From Lentzea kentuckyensis (GTDB lineage Bacteria; Actinomycetota; Actinomycetes; Mycobacteriales; Pseudonocardiaceae): 64,000 bases of DNA. The DNA lies in contig NZ_MUYM01000032.1 of NCBI RefSeq assembly GCF_002150765.1, positions 56,544-120,543 on the forward strand. Reading direction: 5' to 3'. Positions 44,132 to 52,600 of this stretch are shown one piece after another; within the stretch, counting starts at the first letter, position 1, and each line of letters opens with the position of its first letter. The position numbers and the translations under genes were made by a program. The notes under the pieces are model-generated. The model worked only from the letters and a program-made list of their open reading frames with translations. It ran no database searches and had not been told where the DNA came from.

Positions 44132-45949
44132 CTACTGCGGCTTGATGGCCAGTGAGCTGACGATCCGCTCACAGGCGGTGCGGACGCGGTCCTTGGTGAC
44201 CGACGTCGCCTGGCAGCCCACGCTCACCTGGACTTTGCCCACGAACTGGATGTACCAGTCGACCTCGGTCGTCTCGACCACTTCGCGATAGTGAACAACA
44301 GACTTCCCCGCGAATGTGGTGCTCTCGGTGAAGTCGGCGACGTCATCGCCTTTGTCCTTGCGACCCTGATACGTCTGCCGCAGTTCCGTCAGTGCGCGAA
44401 CTCGGTCCTGATCGCTGTTGTACGTGAGCGGTTGCTCTTGCACAGCAATGCGCGCGTCCGGCTGTTTGCCATTGGAATTCGCGCGGTCGACCGGTTGCAA
44501 AAGCACTTGCCGATCATTGGCGAGCCCGCCCGTCTGCTCCCACCCGTCCGGCCGGGTGAAGCGGTAGTCGTAGACGGCGATCTGATTGGCAGGCGGATTC
44601 TGCTGCTCTTGCGTTTTCGTCGGGTTCAGCCAGAAGTAACCACCGACACCCGCGGCAAGCACGACCACCACGCCGATCGTGACGAACAGCGGCGCTTTGC
44701 TCTTCTTCTTCGGCGGTGCGGCGGCGGAGAACGCCGTCGGGAACTGCGCGACGGGCGGTGGCGTGATCCGGCGGGTGATCTTGCGGGTGGTGTCGTCCGT
44801 CACCCGGAGGTTGTGGGTCACGTCACCCGACCCGCCCGGCGGTGCCTGGAGCGATCCCTGCGGAGCGACCCCGCCCGTCCGTTCCGGGTCGACGCTGACG
44901 GCCCGCAGCGCGCCGCGGGCGACGACGGTCTCCGGCTGGTCGATGCTGATCGGCACCACCCGTGTGTGTTCGTGCACCAGCCGCGCGACGAGCGGGATCC
45001 GGCTCGACCCGCCGACCAGGAACACGCCGGCCAGCTGCCGGGGAGCGAGGCCGGAGTCGCGGACAGCGGCATCGACGAGCGCGGCCGACCGGCTGAGCGG
45101 CGCGGTGATCAACTGCTCCAGGTCGGACCTGGTCACGTGCGCGTCGGGGAACGGCGGCGGCATCGGCACGTCGGTGTAGGCGTGCCGGGACAGCGTCTCC
45201 TTGGCGCCCCGGACGTCCTGCCGCAGCACTCGCCGCTTGCGCCGGTCGGCCATCTCCCGCCCCTCGACGAGCTGCCGCCACGCCTCGGGATCCTTGGCCG
45301 CGACCAGCCCGCCGACGTGCTCCAGCAACGCCTGGTCGACGTCCGCGCCGCCGAAGCTCGGATCCCCCTTGGTGGACAGCACCCGAAAGCTCTTGCCCGT
45401 GCGCATCACCACACTCGCGTCGACCGTGCCGCCGCCGAGGTCGAGCACGGCGAGCGCGGCACCGTCCGGAATGGAGTGGCTCGCGGAGTGGAAGACCGCG
45501 GCCGCGACGGGCTCCGGCACCAGCACCAGCTCCCGGCCGAGCCCACGCGCGGCATGAAGCAGAACGCGGGTGCGCACGGTGCCCCAGTCTGCTGGATGGG
45601 TCAGCACGAGAAGATCGACCGGCACACCCCCACCGACGCGCCGTGCCTCTCCAACAGCCCGTGCAAGTACCGCGCGGACAACGTCCACAACGGGCAACAC
45701 AGTGCTGCCCAGCAGCAACTCACCCTCGTCGACGCGGCGCTTCGGGTGCGGCTCGTAGCGGGCAGGGTCGACCGCGGCCTGGCGTTCGGCCTCCTGACCG
45801 ACGAACAACGTCCCGTCGGCGGCGGCGAACACGGCGGACGGCACCAGCGGCTGGCCGTCGAACACGACGACCTGCGGCTCCCGGCCGTTGACCGAAACGG
45901 CGACGCAGGTGCTCGACGTGCCGAAGTCGACCGCGACGTGCAGGCTCAT
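44132..45949 (-). CDS. Hsp70-like ATPase fused to a T7SS Rv3446c-type domain
   Basis: A 605-residue membrane protein. Residues 1-350 form an actin-like ATPase: phosphate 1 loop VDFGTSSTCVAV (7-18), phosphate 2 LDLGGGTVDASV (169-180), adenosine motif FLVGGSSRIPLV (310-321). The Hsp70 substrate-binding domain is absent. Instead there is a basic linker, a transmembrane segment (PLFVTIGVVVVLAAGVGGYF, 420-439) and an extracytoplasmic domain (YRFTRPDGWEQTG to SLAIKPQ). This C-terminal part resembles the type VII secretion-associated Rv3446c family. It lies at the Rv3446c position upstream of the esx pair. It may drive or gate substrate handling with ATP. Confidence 0.85.
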   Translation of the reverse strand: MSLHVAVDFGTSSTCVAVSVNGREPQVVVFDGQPLVPSAVFAAADGTLFVGQEAERQAAVDPARYEPHPKRRVDEGELLLGSTVLPVVDVVRAVLARAVGEARRVGGGVPVDLLVLTHPADWGTVRTRVLLHAARGLGRELVLVPEPVAAAVFHSASHSIPDGAALAVLDLGGGTVDASVVMRTGKSFRVLSTKGDPSFGGADVDQALLEHVGGLVAAKDPEAWRQLVEGREMADRRKRRVLRQDVRGAKETLSRHAYTDVPMPPPFPDAHVTRSDLEQLITAPLSRSAALVDAAVRDSGLAPRQLAGVFLVGGSSRIPLVARLVHEHTRVVPISIDQPETVVARGALRAVSVDPERTGGVAPQGSLQAPPGGSGDVTHNLRVTDDTTRKITRRITPPPVAQFPTAFSAAAPPKKKSKAPLFVTIGVVVVLAAGVGGYFWLNPTKTQEQQNPPANQIAVYDYRFTRPDGWEQTGGLANDRQVLLQPVDRANSNGKQPDARIAVQEQPLTYNSDQDRVRALTELRQTYQGRKDKGDDVADFTESTTFAGKSVVHYREVVETTEVDWYIQFVGKVQVSVGCQATSVTKDRVRTACERIVSSLAIKPQ

Positions 45950-46075
45950 GCACCTTCCCCTCTTTCGCGCACATGCTTACCCGATGCGGCACGGTCGGCG
46001 CAGGTCGCCGCGAGAGTTCGGCGGAAGAACACGCGATGTGCGACGTCCACCCCGGTACTGCCGGCCGCTCTGACG

Positions 46076-48775
46076 TCAGACCAGCCACTCGGGTATCGAT
46101 CCGCCCGGCCGCAGGCCCTTCCGGCGGGCCAACTTGGCCGCGATCCGTCCTGCGACGGGTACTTCGAGCTCAGGCAGCATCGTCTCCAGCCGATGCCAGA
46201 TGGCGTCGGCCTCGGCGTGCCGCCCCTGCCCGCGCAGGGCGGTGCCGAGTTGGAGGAGCGCCCACGCCTCGTTGACGGCATCGCCGTACTTCTGCGAGCC
46301 GTCGAGTGCGATCTCCAGCTCGGGTTCCGCTTCCTCGAATCGGCGGAGCCCCAGCAACGCGCACCCCTTCGCGTAGTGGTCGACCGCCTGCTGGTGCCCG
46401 TCCTCGCGTTCCTTGCTGATGGCAAGCGCTTGCTCGCTCGCGACCAGCGACTCGGCGAACCGTCCCAGCTTGAACAGGTCGACCGCGACGTTGCTCAGTG
46501 CGCCGTTCTCCCGATAGCGATCCCCGAGTTCCTGCGCCAGCTCAGCGCCCCGGCGGGAGAACCCCAGCGCCTCCTCGTAGCGACGCGCACCGCCGTGGAG
46601 AGCCGACATGTTGATCACTGCCGTGACCTCCACCGTCTTCTCTCCCCGAGCGCGTGCGACACGTATCGCTTCGTCGAGATAGTGCCGCGCGTCGTCCACA
46701 CGGCCGACGTCGTCGTACACGAAGGCCAGCTTCAGCTGCAGGACTCCCCGTTGTTCGAGCGTCGTGCCCGCGCCGAGCAGCACCTCGATGATCTCGACGA
46801 ACTCCCTGCTGCGCGTCCTCTGCACCAGTAGGTAGGTGCAGAGATGTCCCGGGATGTACTGAGCGAGATCGCTCCAGCCGCGCGCGAGAGCCGCGTGCAT
46901 CACGGCGACGAGGTTGTCCCATTCCGCACGACACCAGGCCAGCGCGTCGAACCTGGAGGCGAACTCCTGCGGGGTCACACCGGAGGTGACGGCGTCGGCG
47001 ACCACCATTTCCTGGACGTTCTTGCGCCGCACCGCGTGTTCGAGCGTGTGGACGTACCACTCGGTGATCCTCAGCGCGGCTGCCTCGTCATCTCCGCACA
47101 GCTCGACCGCATAGGCGCGCAACAGGTCGTGCAGGCTGTAGCGGCCGAGCGAGCGCGACTCCACGAGGGCGTCGGCCACCAGCCGTTCCAGCAACCGCCG
47201 GGCCTGCGACACCGACACACCCGCCAGCGCGGCCGCGGCGCTCACGTCGAAGTCCTGGCCTGGATGCACGGACAGCAGCCGGAACATGCGTGCGGACTCG
47301 TCGTCGAGCGCTCGGTACGACCACGAGAACACGGCACGGACGTCCACGTCGTAGAAGTCGCTCAACGCGTCGAGCCGCTCGTTGCGCAGTTCGGCGACGA
47401 ACTCGTGCAGCGGAACGTCCGGGAAACGTGCGACACGTTCGGCGAACACCCTCAGTGCCAGCGGCAAGCCCGCGCACCGTTCGACGATCTCGCGGGCGGA
47501 TTCCGGTTCGGCGTCCAGCCGCTCTTCACCCAGCACCGCGGCGAGCAACGACCGCGCCTCCTCGAACTCCAGCTGCCGCAAGCTGATCGCGGTCGCGTCG
47601 TGTTGTGAGACGAGGGCGCGGAGCTGGGTGCGACTGGTGATCACCACTCGCACGCCGGGCGTGCCGGGCAACAGGGGAAGTACCTGACGCAGCGAGGCAG
47701 CGTTGTCGAGCAACAGCAACAACCTGCGGTCCACGAGGTTGGTGCGCAGCAACGCGAACCGCGCTTCCGGCGCGGCCGGGATCTCCTCCACGCCCAGCCC
47801 CACCAGCAACATCTCGGCCGCGGCGGAGGGATCGACTGGCTGCGCCTCGGGGTCGAACCCGCGCAGGTTCACGTAGAGGTCGCCGTCCGGGAAGTCCTCG
47901 CGTGCTTCACGAGCCCAGCGCAACGCCAGCGCGGTCTTACCGACGCCGCCCACGCCGTGCACCACTGTCACCCCGGCCGCCTTGCCGAGCAGTTCGAGTT
48001 CCTCGTCCCGGCCCACGAAGTTCCTGACCCCACCAGGAAGCTGACGTGGCACCTGCCGCCGTCTGCCGGGCGACACCTCCGCCCGCAGGATCTGCTGGTG
48101 CAACGTTTTGAGCTCAGGGCCGGGATCCACGCCGAGTTCGTCGGCCAGGTTGGCGCGCACGGTCTCGTACGCGCTCAACGCCTCGGCCTGCTGCCCGGAC
48201 CGGTACAGCGCGAGCATCAGGTGCCGCCAGAACGGTTCCCGCAACGGGTGTTCGGCGACCAGCGACCGCAGCTCGGCCACCAGCTCGCCGGAGAGGCCCT
48301 GGTCGAGATCCGCGTCGATGCGCCGCTCCAGCACCGCGAGCCGTTCGTTGACCAGCTGCGGCACGTCCTCGCGGTGCAGCCGCTCGGACGGCACGTTGCC
48401 GAGCACCGACCCGCGCCACAACGCCGACGCCGCACCGAAGTCGCCGGACCCCGCCAGCGCGCGGAACCTCAGGAGGTCGAGCTGATCGGGGTCGACCGCC
48501 GCCTCGTAACCGCCGGGTCTGGTGCGCACGCAGTCCGCGTCGCCGAGCGCGACCCGCAGCCGCCGCACGACCATCTGCAGGGTCTTGTGCGCGCGATCGG
48601 CCGTGGGCGGGTCTCCGTCCCACACGCGGTCGACCAGTTCGTCAACCGGCAGGAACTGGTTCGCGCGCAACAGCAGCGCGGCCAACAACACATGGCACCG
48701 GCCGGCCGGGACAGCCACTGGCACGCCGTCGAGAAGCACCTCCAACGGCCCCAGCACGCGATACTCGGCTCGCAC
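46076..48775 (-). CDS. AfsR-type SARP transcriptional regulator with NB-ARC and TPR domains
   Basis: An 899-residue regulator. Residues 1-95 form the OmpR-like winged helix of SARPs (LGPLEVLLDGVPVAVP, DELVDRVWDGDPPTA), and 100-235 the BTAD (LLRFRALAGSGDFGAA, ELKTLHQQIL). An NB-ARC ATPase follows with P-loop HGVGGVGKTALAL (273-285), LLLLLDNAAS and CAGLPLALRVFAERVA. The C-terminal part has TPR repeats. This is the AfsR/EmbR-like architecture that binds 11-bp-spaced heptamers. Four such promoters lie immediately divergent to it (48809-49421), so it is the likely activator. It interrupts the usual Rv3446c-eccC neighbourhood. Confidence 0.92.
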   Translation of the reverse strand: MRAEYRVLGPLEVLLDGVPVAVPAGRCHVLLAALLLRANQFLPVDELVDRVWDGDPPTADRAHKTLQMVVRRLRVALGDADCVRTRPGGYEAAVDPDQLDLLRFRALAGSGDFGAASALWRGSVLGNVPSERLHREDVPQLVNERLAVLERRIDADLDQGLSGELVAELRSLVAEHPLREPFWRHLMLALYRSGQQAEALSAYETVRANLADELGVDPGPELKTLHQQILRAEVSPGRRRQVPRQLPGGVRNFVGRDEELELLGKAAGVTVVHGVGGVGKTALALRWAREAREDFPDGDLYVNLRGFDPEAQPVDPSAAAEMLLVGLGVEEIPAAPEARFALLRTNLVDRRLLLLLDNAASLRQVLPLLPGTPGVRVVITSRTQLRALVSQHDATAISLRQLEFEEARSLLAAVLGEERLDAEPESAREIVERCAGLPLALRVFAERVARFPDVPLHEFVAELRNERLDALSDFYDVDVRAVFSWSYRALDDESARMFRLLSVHPGQDFDVSAAAALAGVSVSQARRLLERLVADALVESRSLGRYSLHDLLRAYAVELCGDDEAAALRITEWYVHTLEHAVRRKNVQEMVVADAVTSGVTPQEFASRFDALAWCRAEWDNLVAVMHAALARGWSDLAQYIPGHLCTYLLVQRTRSREFVEIIEVLLGAGTTLEQRGVLQLKLAFVYDDVGRVDDARHYLDEAIRVARARGEKTVEVTAVINMSALHGGARRYEEALGFSRRGAELAQELGDRYRENGALSNVAVDLFKLGRFAESLVASEQALAISKEREDGHQQAVDHYAKGCALLGLRRFEEAEPELEIALDGSQKYGDAVNEAWALLQLGTALRGQGRHAEADAIWHRLETMLPELEVPVAGRIAAKLARRKGLRPGGSIPEWLV

Positions 48776-48808
48776 AGGTCCCCCCAGGTCACGGGCAGTT
48801 TAGACGGT

Positions 48809-48853
48809 ATGTGACCGCAGTGTGAGCAAGGTGTGAGCGGGGCAGGGCAGAGT
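48809..48853 (+). promoter_or_regulatory. SARP-type promoter A (three heptamers plus -10)
   Basis: Heptamers ATGTGAC (48809), GTGTGAG (48820) and GTGTGAG (48831) are spaced exactly 11 bp apart. The last is followed by 10 bases and a -10 element, CAGAGT (48848-48853). This is the classic AfsR/SARP activation layout. It lies 34 bp upstream of the divergent SARP start. Confidence 0.8.
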
Positions 48854-48859
48854 TCTTCT

Positions 48860-48910
48860 CAGCGGTGCTGGTGGCAAAGGTTCCTGGGGGGCCACCAGCA
48901 CCGCTGATCG
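48860..48910 (+). ncRNA. Hairpin transcript A of the SARP array
   Basis: Predicted to start near 48860, seven bases after the -10 of promoter A. It is essentially one hairpin: 48859-48875 pairs perfectly with 48891-48907 (CAGCGGTGCTGGTGGC arm) around the loop AAAGGTTCCTGGGGG. No ribosome site or likely coding sequence is seen. The extent of the RNA is inferred; it may read on toward unit B because no U-run follows. Confidence 0.5.
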
Positions 48911-48921
48911 GTTTCCGGGCG

Positions 48922-48966
48922 CTGTCACCTGCATGTGACCGAAGTGTGAGCCCCACCGGGCAGAGT
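48922..48966 (+). promoter_or_regulatory. SARP-type promoter B
   Basis: Heptamers CTGTCAC (48922), ATGTGAC (48933) and GTGTGAG (48944) at 11-bp steps, then 10 bases and -10 CAGAGT (48961-48966). The layout is the same as promoter A, though the spacer sequences differ. Confidence 0.8.
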
Positions 48967-48972
48967 GGTGAT

Positions 48973-49147
48973 CAGCCGGACGACGAGAGTGACAACGTGA
49001 ATTTGGGGGGGTTGTCACGATCGCCGAGGGTCCGTCCGGGCTGCCCCTCCCCAGTGGGTCGGTCCGGAGGGAATCCGGTCATGGGGGAACCGGACAGCTC
49101 CTGTTGTCCGGTTCAGGGCCCGCGGCCTCGGCCGCGGGCCCATTTTT
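48973..49147 (+). ncRNA. Structured transcript B of the SARP array
   Basis: From the predicted start CAGCCGG near 48973. It contains GTGACAAC/GTTGTCAC (48989-48996 with 49011-49018, loop with TTTGGGGGG), TCCGGT/ACCGGA (49074-49079 with 49089-49094, loop CATGGGGGA) and a strong terminator, GGGCCCGCGGCC/GGCCGCGGGCCC (49116-49141), followed by a T-run. The last 100 bases are clearly homologous to transcript C. A weak frame VGRSGGNPVMG is discussed in the findings; otherwise no coding sequence is apparent. Confidence 0.6.
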
Positions 49148-49160
49148 CCTGCGACAGCGC

Positions 49161-49205
49161 GCGTCATCGAAGCGTGATCGATGCGTGAGAGACGTCCGGC
49201 AGGAT
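49161..49205 (+). promoter_or_regulatory. SARP-type promoter C
   Basis: Heptamers GCGTCAT (49161), GCGTGAT (49172) and GCGTGAG (49183) at 11-bp steps, then 10 bases and -10 CAGGAT (49200-49205). Arranged as in promoters A, B and D. Confidence 0.82.
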
Positions 49206-49211
49206 CTTGAT

Positions 49212-49338
49212 CGCTGGGTTTCACCAGGCCGGCTCCCCCCAGTGGGTCGGCCAGGCGGAAACCCGGTCTGGGGGAGGAACCGGGCAGTCCCCTGCTGGTC
49301 GGTTCCAGGGGCCCGCGGCTTCGGCCGCGGGCCCTTTT
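49212..49338 (+). ncRNA. Structured transcript C of the SARP array
   Basis: Predicted start near 49212. CCCGGT/ACCGGG (49262-49267 with 49279-49284) encloses the loop CTGGGGGAGGA. The terminator GGGCCCGCGGC/GCCGCGGGCCC (49309-49319 with 49324-49334) ends in TTTT. The segment CCCCAGTGGGTCGG to the terminator aligns with transcript B. Probably a non-coding or regulatory RNA; a short reading frame cannot be excluded. Confidence 0.62.
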
Positions 49339-49376
49339 CTTTGCCCGGGAACGGCTCTGTCGCGCAGCGGCAGCGA

Positions 49377-49421
49377 GTGTCATCGATACGTGAGCGGCGC
49401 GTGAGGGGCGTGCGGCAGAGT
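49377..49421 (+). promoter_or_regulatory. SARP-type promoter D
   Basis: Heptamers GTGTCAT (49377), ACGTGAG (49388) and GCGTGAG (49399) at 11-bp steps, then 10 bases and -10 CAGAGT (49416-49421). It is the last of four identical arrangements. Confidence 0.82.
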
Positions 49422-49427
49422 CTTCCT

Positions 49428-49594
49428 CAGCCGGTTCGACGGAGGCAGGCAACACCTGGGGGAACCTCCGAAGAAAACCCGGCCGGTGCGGTCGCCTCCC
49501 TCTTGGCCGCACCGGACCGGGACCGGCGAATGGGGGGAAGCAGGTAGAACCCCTGCTACCTGAGTGGGCCCGCGGCTTCGGCTGCGGGCCCTTT
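49428..49594 (+). ncRNA. Structured transcript D of the SARP array
   Basis: Predicted start CAGCCGG near 49428. CGGAGG/CCTCCG (49440-49445 with 49465-49470) has a loop with CCTGGGGGAA. CCGGTGCGG/CCGCACCGG (49483-49491 with 49507-49515) and CAGGTAG/CTACCTG (49541-49547 with 49556-49562) follow. It ends with GGGCCCGCGGC/GCTGCGGGCCC (49566-49576 with 49581-49591) and a T-run. No protein gene lies downstream on this strand before eccD at 53946. Confidence 0.6.
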
Positions 49595-49623
49595 CAGTTG
49601 GCGCACCAGGCCCCGGAAACGAC

Positions 49624-49660
49624 TCGTGGGTGGCCCGCCGAACGGCGAGACCACCCACGA
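49624..49660. terminator. Terminator of eccC
   Basis: TCGTGGGTGG (49624-49633) pairs with CCACCCACGA (49651-49660), with an inner CGCCG/CGGCG stem. It lies 18 bp after the eccC stop on the minus strand and converges with transcript D. Confidence 0.82.
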
Positions 49661-49677
49661 AGACGAAGCACCGGTTG

Positions 49678-52600
49678 TTATTCCGGCGGGATCCAGGCGA
49701 ACTGCATGCGCTGCTGGCCGTACTTGCGGGTCACCAGCGTGCCCCGGCCAGGAGGCTGCGGCGACGGCTTGAGGTTGCCGACGATGTTGCCCTCCTCCTT
49801 CGAGCCGGAACCGATGAAGATCGGCGCCGCGATCTCCTTCAGCTTGCCGATGATCGGGTCGTACAGCGCGCGGGACGCACCACCCATGCGGCGGACGGCC
49901 ACGACGTGCAGACCGACGTCCTTGGCCTGCGGGATGAACTCCGCGAGCGGCTGCATCGGGTTCGTGCCACCCTGCGGCGCGACCAGGTCGTAGTCGTCGA
50001 CGATGACGAACACCTCGGGACCCGTCCACCAGGACCGGTTCTTGAGCTGTTCCTGCGTGACGTCCGGGCCGGGCATGCGCTTCGCGAGCGAGGCGCGCAC
50101 CTCCTGGACGTTCTGCGTGAACTGGTTCGCGGACACCGCGTAGGTGAGCAGGTGGTCGGTGTCGATGAAGCCGAGCATCGTGCGGCGGTAGTCCGCGAGC
50201 AGGATCAACGCCTCGGACGAGGTGTAGCTCTGCATGATGCCGCGGACGATCGTGCGCAGGATGTTCGTCTTGCCGGACTCTCCGTCCGCCAGCGCCACGA
50301 AGTGCGGTTCCGCGTCGAAGTCCAGGTAGACGGGCGCGAGCTCGTCCTCGTTGACACCGACCGGGACCAGGTGGCCGCGGTTGGGGTTGATCTGCTGGAC
50401 GTGCGCCATGAACTGCGCGTGGTCGAGCAGGTCGGGCAGCATCCGGACCTGCGGGGCACGCGGCCCCTGCCACGCCTGGTTGAGCTTGGCGCTGAGGTCC
50501 TGGACACCCGCCGTGACCGTGCTCGCGTCCTGCGAGGTGTCGATGCGCGGCAGACCGACGAGATAGTGCAGCTTGCGTCCGGTGGCACCGTCCAGGGTGA
50601 TACCGCGACCGGGCCGTCCAGGCGGCACGTTGACCGCGACCTTGCGGTCGACCTCGGACTCGCTCGGGTCACCGAGCCGCAACTCGAAGCGCGTGCCGAG
50701 GAGGTCCTTCATGGCGGGCCGGATCTCCGCCCAGCGGCTCGCACCGATGATCACGTGCACGCCGAAGGACAGGCCCTGCGCGGCGAGCGCCTGGATCTGC
50801 GGCTCGACCATCTCGAACTCCTGGCGGAAGTTCATCCAGCCGTCGACGATCAGGAACGCGTCGCCGAAGGCGTCGTCCTTGATCTCGCCGCGACGCTTCC
50901 GGTTGCGGAACTCGGCCAGGTCGATGCGTGCCTCGCGCCAGCGGAGCTCACGTTCGGCGATCAGGGTCTGCAACTCGGCCACCATGCGGCGGACCTTGTC
51001 GACGTCGAGACGACCGGCGAAGCCACCGACGTGCGGCATGTCCTCCATCGTGGCGAGCGAGCCACCACCGAGGTCGATGCAGAAGAACTGCACTTCCTGC
51101 GGCGTGTGCGTGAGCGACATCGACGCGATGATCGTCCTGAGCATCATCGACTTGCCCGACTGCGGACCACCGACGATCGCACCGTGACCGGCGGCACCGG
51201 AGAAGTCCGCCCACAGCAGGTCGCGGCGCTGCTCGAACGGCTTGTCGACCACGCCGACCGGAATCTGCAGCATGCCGTTCGGCCCGTAACCGGGCGAGGT
51301 GAGTCCGCGGTCGGGCGTCACGTCGAGCGGGGGCAGGATCGTGTCCATCGTCGGCGGCTCGTTCAACGGCGGCAGCCACACCTCGTGCGCGGGCGGGCCC
51401 TGGCCGACGAGGCGGTCGACGATCAGCTCGAGCTGCGTGGGCTCGTTGCCCTCTTCCTTCTTCGGCTCCGCGGCCTTGACCGGCTCGACCGGCCGCTCCG
51501 GCTCCTTCGGGATCTCGATGAAGTCCGGCACGAAGAACCGCGGGCGCTTGTCGCTGCGGACCGCCACCGACTCACCGGCGGACTGCATGCCCGCCGGCCG
51601 ATAGGTGCCCGAGACGTAGAGCGCCTTGAACCTGGTCAGCGGCATGCCCTGCACGCTCAGGTAACCAGAGCCCGGGATCGGCGGCAGCTCGTAGGCGTCC
51701 GGCACGCCGATCGCCGCACGCGACTCGGCCGCGTTGAACGTCTTCAGACCGATCCGGTACGAGAGGAACGTGTCCAGACCGCGCAGCTTGCCTTCCTCGA
51801 GTCGCTGCGACGCGAGGAGCATGTGCATCTGCAGCGACCGGCCGACGCGACCGATCTGGAGGAAGATGTCGATGAAGTCCGGCTTCGCCGTCAGCATCTC
51901 GGAGAACTCGTCGATGCAGATGAAGAGCGCGGGCAGCGGGTCGAGCTGGGCGCCGTTCTCCCGCGCCTTCTCGTAGTCCCAGACGTTCTTGTAGTTGCCC
52001 TTCGCCAGCACCTCCTGACGACGGGACACCTCACCCTCGATGGCGTCCTTCATGCGGTCGACCAGGCTGAGGTCGCCGGCCAGGTTGGTGATCGTCGCGG
52101 CGACGTGCGGTGCCTTGTCCAGACCGAGGAACGTCGCACCACCCTTGAAGTCGACGAGGATCATGTTGAGCGCCGTCGACGAGTGCGAGGCCAGCAGACC
52201 CAGCACCAGGGTGCGGAGGAACTCCGACTTACCGGAACCGGTCGCGCCGATGCACAGGCCGTGCGGGCCCATGCCGTCCTCGGCCGCTTCCTTGATGTCG
52301 AGCTCGACCTGCTGGCCGTGCTCGCCGATGCCGAACGGGATCCGGTAGCGGTCACGCTTGGGCCGCGGGCGCCAGGCCTGCTGCACGTCGAACGTGATCG
52401 GGTCGCCGGGAATGCCCATGAACTCGAGGAGCGGCGGGTTGTTGCTCATCGCCAACGGGTCCTCGCCGCTGTCGCCACCGGCTTCACCGGCCGCGCCCAT
52501 GCGGTACGGCGAGAGCCTGCGGGCGAGCGCCTCGGCCTCCACGATGGACAGCCGGTCCGGCGCACCGAACCACTCGACGCCGCTCGCGGAACGGGCACCG

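Noticed and set aside
48865..49188. Protein-coding gene across array units A and B
   Set aside because: The frame crosses the predicted promoter B and its terminator, has no ribosome site and no domain.
48776..49677. CRISPR-like array
   Set aside because: The repeated units are about 200 bp and are promoter-plus-hairpin modules; there are no identical short repeats with unique spacers and no cas genes.
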